From Chloroflexi bacterium HGW-Chloroflexi-6 (GTDB lineage Bacteria; Chloroflexota; Anaerolineae; Anaerolineales; Villigracilaceae), in contig PHBU01000011.1 of the NCBI GenBank assembly GCA_002840685.1, forward strand, positions 310,001 to 374,000: DNA of 64,000 nt, given 5' to 3'. The translations under genes and the position numbers were made by a program. This document shows positions 58,473 through 64,000 of the stretch, in pieces; positions within the stretch are counted from its first letter, which is position 1, and every line of letters starts with the position of its first letter. The notes beneath the pieces were generated by a model, which saw nothing but the letters and a program-made list of their open reading frames with translations, was not told the DNA's origin and ran no database searches.

Positions 58473-60592
58473 TCACAAAAACCTTACTTAACAACCGGCT
58501 GGTAGGCACGATCATAAAGCTCTACCGCAGCTTTTGGTTTGATTACCGCCTGCAAGATCGCATCACGGAAGCCCGGAGCAGCCAGTCTAATATTTCATTC
58601 CCTAATGAAGATGTAACGCTGATTGTCGTTGCCGGCAACGAAACCGACATGCAGCCCTGGCTGGGCAGGCTGGGTGATGCAGCGCAAAAAATTACAGAGA
58701 TTATCTGGCTTGATCCGCAAATTGCCAGGGCAGAAACTGCGGGGGAAGATTCAGGGCGAGTAAAAAAGCTTGCCTGGCCAGATCCAGCCAGGGGTCGGGA
58801 TCTGAATCGCATCATCCAACAGGCAAAAGGTTCGCTGATCGTCCTGATAGATGCACAGGTCGAACCATCCCCAAATTGGTTGGTCAATATCCTTTCTTCA
58901 TTTAACTCACAAGCAACCCGATACAGCCTTGGGCAAATGCAGCCTGTATCCATCTGGCGCTCGCTGGCCTCCCATGGTCAGAGGTGGGCGTCCCTGCCTT
59001 TTCTGGGGTTTGCTTTCCGCAAACAGGCCTGGGCGCAGGCCGGCGGACTACCCGGCAACATCCCGCTGCACCCAGCCTGGATGATCTTTTCTCTGCGGTT
59101 GAAAAGCCTGCCCGGAGAATGGATGCGCTCTTCATCAGCGGTTGCCTGCCTCCGTACAAAGGCCAACCCCTGGCTGGTAATGGAGCAGGCCCGGCAGGAA
59201 GGGCAAATTGGGTTGTTTGGCGATTCTGCTCGAAAGCAGTTCCCGTATTTTTGCCTGAGCCTTTTGCTCATTCTTGCGGGATCAGCCCTTTTCTTTATGC
59301 AGGCTTTCTGGCAATCTGCGATACTTGTGTTGTGCTTCTCTGCTGTCTCAGCGCTGGCGGGAAAACTCGCTGTCAGCGAGACGGGTGAAAGCACAACAAA
59401 ACTTCACCCGGGTCAGATATTTCTGATTGGGTTAATGGCACAACTACGCGTTGCTGGCTACCTGACTGGCATCTTCACTCAAGAATCAATGCGATCGAGC
59501 CTAAAAAAAGAACATGAAAACATCCTGCGTGAAATCATTGAGCAGAAAAAGAATACAAAAGGTATCATAGTTTACTTGCCCACCCACGATTGGGGCTTTA
59601 TGTTCCAACGGCCTCAACAACTGGCGCGGCACTTTGCCCAGGCAGGCTATCTTTATTTCTATTGCACAATCAACGAACACAGGGACGCCGTGGTTGGGTT
59701 TCAGGAAGTGGAGCCAAACCTTTTTGTCTGCTCTACACCGCCGGAGACTTTTTCGTTCATCAAACAGCCGATCATTCTGATCGGTTCGCCCTGGTATGCG
59801 CCCATGTTGGATTGGTTCGACAATCCCTTGGTTATTTACGATCATTACGATGATCTGGAAGTTTCGTCAGCCCGCCTTGAAGATCATCAGAGATTGATGA
59901 AAGATGCCACCCTTGTGCTGGCCACCAGCCAGGTGCTCTTCGATGCTGTCAAGCCTGACCGGCCAGATGCCCTGCTTTGCCCAAATGCCGTTGATTATGC
60001 CTTTGTTCAAAAGATGCGGCCGTCTATTTCAGACCCTGCGCCCGACGAGCTGGCGGATTTTATCCAGAAGGGATCGCCCATCATTGGCTATTCTGGCGCG
60101 CTGGCGAATTGGTTCGATTATGAGTTGGTCAAAGGGCTGGCAAAGAGTCGCCCCAATTGGCAGTTCGTTTTGATCGGCATCGATTATGATGGCAGCCTGG
60201 AACAGAGCGGATTGTTAGAATGCCCAAACCTGCATTATTTGGGCTGGAAGCCATATCAAGATCTATTTAAGTATGTTTGGCGTTTTTCAGTTGCCATGAT
60301 CCCTTTTATGATTAATGATATTACCAAGGCCACATCTCCGGTAAAATTGTTCGAGTTTTTTGCCTGCCAAAAAACAGTGGTTGCAACCCCCATGCCTGAG
60401 TGTTTGCGTTACCCAGAAGTTTTGGTTGCGTCTGACGTAGAAACCTTTGCATCAAAAATCGAGCAAGCCCTTGAATGCAAAGATGACCCGCAATTATTGA
60501 ATCAATTGGATGCCGTTGCTCGCCTGAACACCTGGTCAGTCCGTGTTAAACAAATCGAGCAAGAGCTGCAGGTCAGTCGCCTAAATGAGTGA
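58469..60592 (+). CDS. Two-part glycosyltransferase: GT2-like remnant with GT4/TuaH-like domain
   Basis: The 707-residue protein starts at a TTG that overlaps the stop of csaB. Residues about 45-230 look like a worn GT2 domain: VTLIVVAGNE and LIVLIDAQVEP (DAQ in the place of DxD), without a full donor site. Two hydrophobic helices (about 260-335) follow, then a TuaH-like GT domain (370-700) with WGFMFQRPQQLARHFA, VIYDHYDDL, IIGYSGALANWFDYEL and KATSPVKLFEFFAC. The latter part should be active. The first may only help binding. It is closely related to both ends of the next, giant protein. Confidence 0.82.
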   Translation: MITKTLLNNRLVGTIIKLYRSFWFDYRLQDRITEARSSQSNISFPNEDVTLIVVAGNETDMQPWLGRLGDAAQKITEIIWLDPQIARAETAGEDSGRVKKLAWPDPARGRDLNRIIQQAKGSLIVLIDAQVEPSPNWLVNILSSFNSQATRYSLGQMQPVSIWRSLASHGQRWASLPFLGFAFRKQAWAQAGGLPGNIPLHPAWMIFSLRLKSLPGEWMRSSSAVACLRTKANPWLVMEQARQEGQIGLFGDSARKQFPYFCLSLLLILAGSALFFMQAFWQSAILVLCFSAVSALAGKLAVSETGESTTKLHPGQIFLIGLMAQLRVAGYLTGIFTQESMRSSLKKEHENILREIIEQKKNTKGIIVYLPTHDWGFMFQRPQQLARHFAQAGYLYFYCTINEHRDAVVGFQEVEPNLFVCSTPPETFSFIKQPIILIGSPWYAPMLDWFDNPLVIYDHYDDLEVSSARLEDHQRLMKDATLVLATSQVLFDAVKPDRPDALLCPNAVDYAFVQKMRPSISDPAPDELADFIQKGSPIIGYSGALANWFDYELVKGLAKSRPNWQFVLIGIDYDGSLEQSGLLECPNLHYLGWKPYQDLFKYVWRFSVAMIPFMINDITKATSPVKLFEFFACQKTVVATPMPECLRYPEVLVASDVETFASKIEQALECKDDPQLLNQLDAVARLNTWSVRVKQIEQELQVSRLNE

Positions 60593-60622
60593 CAAGAAAA
60601 CCTAGAAAGAATTCCCAATACT

Positions 60623-63600
60623 ATGCCGAGAAACCAGTTAGAAGAGTCCATTTTTGAAATCCGAAAAAAACACCCCGAAGCAAAGCATGTTGTCATCTTT
60701 GCGCCAACCTTGCGCTGGAATAGCGAGATGTTTCAGCGTCCACAGCAATTGGCTCGGGCAATGGCAAGTCGTGGCGCATTGGTTTTTTACATCCAGCCAG
60801 AAAAAGTTTGGCCGCCAGTGTTTACCGAGATTGAGGACAGACTGATCATTTGCCAGTCACCATCCGATGCTTTCCATGTACTGTCGGACGCCTTTGTTTA
60901 TGTACTGACCTGGAACATTCCGCTGCTTGCTTATTTCTCTTCACCGCGTGTGATTTATGATTATCTCGATGATCTCTCCACCTTCAATGGCGATGCGCAG
61001 CGATTACGCCGCGATCATGGGGATTATCTTCTCAAAGCAGATATTGTGATGGCAACTGCAGAACGTTTGTTAACAGAAGCCAACTCCCTTCGCGCAGATA
61101 GTCTCTTTGTCCCCAACGGGGTAGACTATGCTCATTTTTCGCAAGCACTCACAGAAGAGCCTCCTTTGGACTTGCAACCTATCCTGGAAATGGGTAAGCC
61201 GATCATTGGCTACCATGGAGCGCTGGCACGCTGGTTTGACTATGATTTACTGAAGGCCCTGGCAAAAAAACGCCAGGACCTCTCCTTTGTGTTGATTGGC
61301 ATCGATCACGATCAAACCCTGCAAGAGAGTGGCTTGCTGCAGGAGTCTAATGTTTACTGGCTGGGAGCGAAACCATACAGTGAACTTCCCGGCTATGTTT
61401 CGCGTTTTGATGCTGGATGCATTCCCTTCGTTGTCAATGATTTAACGAATTCCACTTCACCCATCAAATTATTTGAATATTTTGCGGCTGGAAAGCCCGT
61501 GATCATCTCGCCCATGCAGGAAAGTATGCGCTATCCGCAGGCTTTAGTAGCAAGCGATTTGGAAAATTGGTCACAACAAATAGATCAGGCTTTGCTTGTT
61601 TCCAAAGATGACCAGGCACCGCAAAATTTACAAGGGATCGGTTTACAAAATACATGGGAGAAGCGGGCAGACGAGATATTGGCGCGCATGGAAGAAGTAT
61701 CCAGGCAGCCCCGCAGTTTGCCCTGGTACATGCGCCTGGAACCCAAAAACCAGCGGTTACAAAAAATCTTTCGTTTGATTGGAAGAGGCATTAAAGTTTT
61801 GCGAATGTCAGGGTTTCAAGGCTTTGCAAAAGGGGTTTACTACAAATTCTACGATATTTTTGCGCGTCTTCGGCGCTCTCCCCTACTGAGAGTTCCATAT
61901 GCTCTGGACGATAGCTATGTGCCGGAGGATAACAGCCAGGTTACCCTGTATACCGATCAGGAAAACATTTTCCCGGGCTACTGGCCACGCAAGCAGCTAG
62001 GTGCAGAGCGAACTGTTGCGCGGTCGGCAGTTACAGTCATCGCAGCATGCAAAAACGAAAGTGATAACGCGGCAAACTGGATTCATCAACTGACAAGCCA
62101 GACTTTCAAACCCGCAGAAATCCTGATCGTCGATACTGGCTCGTCAGACCAGACCATAGAAATCTTGAAAACAGCGGTCAAAAGTCAGGATATCCCAATA
62201 AAAATATTCAATAAACCGGGCATTAATATTGCAACCGCACGAAATTTTGCTATTGAAACAGCTCAATCTCCAATCATCGTCTCATTAGATTTTGGCTGCA
62301 CTCCCCCGTTGGACTGGCTCGAAAAGCTGACCCAGCCTTTTTGGATTGACCCCAAAACAGAAGTGGCAGCAAGCTGGTTTCGAGGCGTCGATACAAAAAG
62401 AAACGAATCCTTTTTTAGCGGTCTGGGCTGGCCCAAACTTAAAGATGTATCACCCCAGGAATATATTCCAGCATCGCGTTCGCTGGCATTTACAAAAGGT
62501 GCCTGGGCAAAAGCAGGTGGATACCCTGAGTGGCTTACATTAACGGGAGAAGACACCTATTTTGCTCTTGAATTGAAGCGTTTTTGCACACATTGGGCTT
62601 TTGTTCCCGATGTAGTGGTTGATTGGAGAGCTCCGCTCAACTGGGTTCAGTTCTGGCGAAAAGCATTTTATTGGTCCACAGGCAATGGCGAAACAGGCTT
62701 TAATGCCTGGCTGTACCGTATGACTCTGCGGCAGATCGGAGTATCTGCGCTGGCCGGCCTGGCCGGTATTTCAATCTTAACCTATCTCTTTGGGTTGGGT
62801 GAGCCCTTGGTCGCACAACTGACCATTGGTGCCATTCTGGGCGCCCTGACCCTCATAGTTATCCTATCTTGGATAAAAAACCGTGATCCGCTCTTTGTCC
62901 CTGGCATGTTGGGGTTAAGAATCGCCCAAACTTGGGGATTCCTGGCTGGGGCAAAACGCAAAGAAGCTGTCACCCAACGCAGATTAAGGCAAAGTAAGGG
63001 CTTGTTTTTCATCCTTGCCGGCATTCCGATTGACGATACCGGCGGCGGCGCAAGATGCACCCAAATTGCGCTCGAACTTCTACGCCAGGGATACTGGGTG
63101 GTGTATATCAACCGCTACCCAAAATGGGAAACCCAGGTAGCCAGCATCAAGATTGCCCACCCCAATCTTTTCCTTTTTGAGCTGGGGAGCTTCTATTGGG
63201 ACGACTTTGTAAAACAATATGAGCCTTTGCTGGTCTCCCTGCCAAAATTTGCGCTGGTTGAATTGCCCTCAATAGATTTTCTGCCCTTAATCACGAGAAT
63301 TAAACAAAATGGTGGCAAAATCATCTACGAGATGATCGATGACTGGAACACATCATTGGGCGGGGATTGGTATTCTCAGGAAGTGGAACAGCAAATCATT
63401 GATGCCAGCCAGGTCCTGATCGGAACAGCGCCAATTTTGCAAGACAAGCTGGCAGAATTAAGCCACCGCCCGGTTAAGTTGTTCCCAAACGCGGTCAACA
63501 ACCTGCTCTTCAACCCGGAGCGGCTTTACAAGCGCCCGGCCGACATGCCTCCAGCCGAATGGACGGCGTCCTACATTGGCGCATTGTGGGGCGACTGGTT

Positions 63601-64000
63601 TGACTGGGAGCTGCTGACAAGCCTGGCCGCCCGATACCCGCAAGCCTCCATCGTGGCTATCGGCGATTATCGCGGACAATGCCCTAACCCGCCTGCAAAT
63701 CTCACCTTCCTTGGTTTGAAGCCACAGTTAACACTGCCAGCCTACCTGGCACATACCGATGTGGCCATTATCCCCTGGAAAGTTAACCAAATCACGCAGG
63801 CCACCAGCCCGTTAAAAGTATATGAATACCTTGCCATGAATCGGCCAGTTGTTGCTCCCAATATTAATCCTCTACAGGATATCCCCGGCGTATTTTTGGC
63901 GCAGGATTCTGAAGATTTCATTCGCCTGGTGGATGCGGTCCGCAAAGATCACTTGCCCCTTGGCTCTATTAAGGCCTTTATTCATGAGAATAGCTGGCGA
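60623..64000 (+). CDS. Giant multi-domain glycosyltransferase (GT4-GT2-TM-GT4), cut by the window end
   Basis: An open frame runs without stop from the ATG at 60623 to the last base (1,126 codons, no end in view). Residues about 20-365 are a TuaH-like domain (FQRPQQLARAMA, VIYDYLDDL, GYHGALARWFDYDL, STSPIKLFEYFAAG). Residues about 470-700 are a GT2 domain (VIAACKNESD, ILIVDTGSSDQT, SLDFGC, TGEDTYFALE). Two helices (about 705-755) follow, then a second GT-B domain from about 793 (IPIDDTGGGARCTQIA, IYEMIDDW, YIGALWGDWFDWEL, ATSPLKVYEYLAM). Three transferase units in one chain would add sugars in sequence without releasing the acceptor. Confidence 0.88.
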   Translation, partial: MPRNQLEESIFEIRKKHPEAKHVVIFAPTLRWNSEMFQRPQQLARAMASRGALVFYIQPEKVWPPVFTEIEDRLIICQSPSDAFHVLSDAFVYVLTWNIPLLAYFSSPRVIYDYLDDLSTFNGDAQRLRRDHGDYLLKADIVMATAERLLTEANSLRADSLFVPNGVDYAHFSQALTEEPPLDLQPILEMGKPIIGYHGALARWFDYDLLKALAKKRQDLSFVLIGIDHDQTLQESGLLQESNVYWLGAKPYSELPGYVSRFDAGCIPFVVNDLTNSTSPIKLFEYFAAGKPVIISPMQESMRYPQALVASDLENWSQQIDQALLVSKDDQAPQNLQGIGLQNTWEKRADEILARMEEVSRQPRSLPWYMRLEPKNQRLQKIFRLIGRGIKVLRMSGFQGFAKGVYYKFYDIFARLRRSPLLRVPYALDDSYVPEDNSQVTLYTDQENIFPGYWPRKQLGAERTVARSAVTVIAACKNESDNAANWIHQLTSQTFKPAEILIVDTGSSDQTIEILKTAVKSQDIPIKIFNKPGINIATARNFAIETAQSPIIVSLDFGCTPPLDWLEKLTQPFWIDPKTEVAASWFRGVDTKRNESFFSGLGWPKLKDVSPQEYIPASRSLAFTKGAWAKAGGYPEWLTLTGEDTYFALELKRFCTHWAFVPDVVVDWRAPLNWVQFWRKAFYWSTGNGETGFNAWLYRMTLRQIGVSALAGLAGISILTYLFGLGEPLVAQLTIGAILGALTLIVILSWIKNRDPLFVPGMLGLRIAQTWGFLAGAKRKEAVTQRRLRQSKGLFFILAGIPIDDTGGGARCTQIALELLRQGYWVVYINRYPKWETQVASIKIAHPNLFLFELGSFYWDDFVKQYEPLLVSLPKFALVELPSIDFLPLITRIKQNGGKIIYEMIDDWNTSLGGDWYSQEVEQQIIDASQVLIGTAPILQDKLAELSHRPVKLFPNAVNNLLFNPERLYKRPADMPPAEWTASYIGALWGDWFDWELLTSLAARYPQASIVAIGDYRGQCPNPPANLTFLGLKPQLTLPAYLAHTDVAIIPWKVNQITQATSPLKVYEYLAMNRPVVAPNINPLQDIPGVFLAQDSEDFIRLVDAVRKDHLPLGSIKAFIHENSWR

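Noticed and set aside
1..64000. tRNA, rRNA, CRISPR arrays, transposases, phage genes
   Set aside because: No cloverleaf-like intergenic segment, direct-repeat array or mobile-element protein was found when the intergenic regions and proteins were read by eye. A covariance-model search would be the decisive test.

Overview
The window looks like chromosomal DNA of a Chloroflexota bacterium, most likely class Anaerolineae. This is an inference from gene content: S-layer-homology (SLH) proteins with a Cys pair in each repeat, several TuaH/GT4-like glycosyltransferases, a ChvE/MmsA/MmsB-type sugar importer, a LipM-type lipoyl enzyme and many one- and two-component sensors. No rRNA, tRNA, CRISPR array, transposase or phage gene was seen. 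Coding density is high and the genes lie in short operons on both strands. Terminator hairpins separate most convergent units.

Layout. 0.1-1.2 kb: a membrane PIN/TRAM protein. 1.3-8.6 kb (minus): a surface-glycan block with an SDR (PtmA-like), a NeuA-KdsC fusion, a NeuB without SAF domain, a sulfotransferase, a membrane GT39-like glycosyltransferase and a Sat-CysC PAPS synthase. The genes from SDR to sulfotransferase are punctuated by a palindromic repeat. 8.8-17.5 kb (plus): PrsW, a large sensor adenylate cyclase, a Het-C-like protein, YqeY, PgpH-like HD phosphodiesterase, YbeY, DgkA and endonuclease IV. 17.5-24.1 kb (minus): a Ser/Thr phospho-signalling operon (kinase with PQQ propeller, PP2C, J-domain/VWA fusion, FHA, small protein, OmpR regulator), followed by a NarL regulator. 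24.2-27.5 kb (plus): metallophosphoesterase, ParB/Srx-like protein, DapA-family aldolase and LipM. 27.5-35.8 kb: a HAMP-cyclase and two HAMP receptors without output domains (minus), then a MinD-like ATPase, Npt-like carrier, YkgJ, GNAT and a third output-less HAMP receptor (plus). 35.9-38.5 kb (minus): a split PEP-synthase/rifampin-phosphotransferase-like pair. 38.7-41.5 kb (minus): the korDABC 2-oxoacid:ferredoxin oxidoreductase operon. 41.8-51.1 kb: a sugar sensing and uptake locus. 51.2-55.6 kb (minus): three secreted SLH proteins. 55.9-64.0 kb (plus): a glycosyltransferase operon with CsaB, ending in a giant multi-domain glycosyltransferase cut by the window edge.

The most unusual system is at 41.8-51.1 kb. 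A protein fuses an XylG/MmsA-like ABC ATPase domain to a NarX-type histidine kinase. In the ABC part the signature motif, the Walker B glutamate and the H-loop histidine are all altered. It is convergent, three bases apart, with a response regulator of rare REC-HTH-REC order. That regulator is divergent from a sugar-binding lipoprotein made of two tandem ChvE-like domains, which is followed by MmsA, MmsB and a LacI regulator. I infer that the ABC-like domain reads ATP or transporter state and passes it to the kinase. Two palindromes and a leader with a perfect but start-less Shine-Dalgarno sequence lie between the regulator and the binding protein.

Other points: nonulosonate genes next to PAPS synthesis and a sulfotransferase suggest a decorated, possibly sulfated, surface glycan. 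CsaB next to SLH proteins suggests that the ketal-pyruvate/SLH anchoring mode is used here. The kinase/PP2C/VWA/FHA operon resembles phosphoregulatory triads, with a J-domain added.
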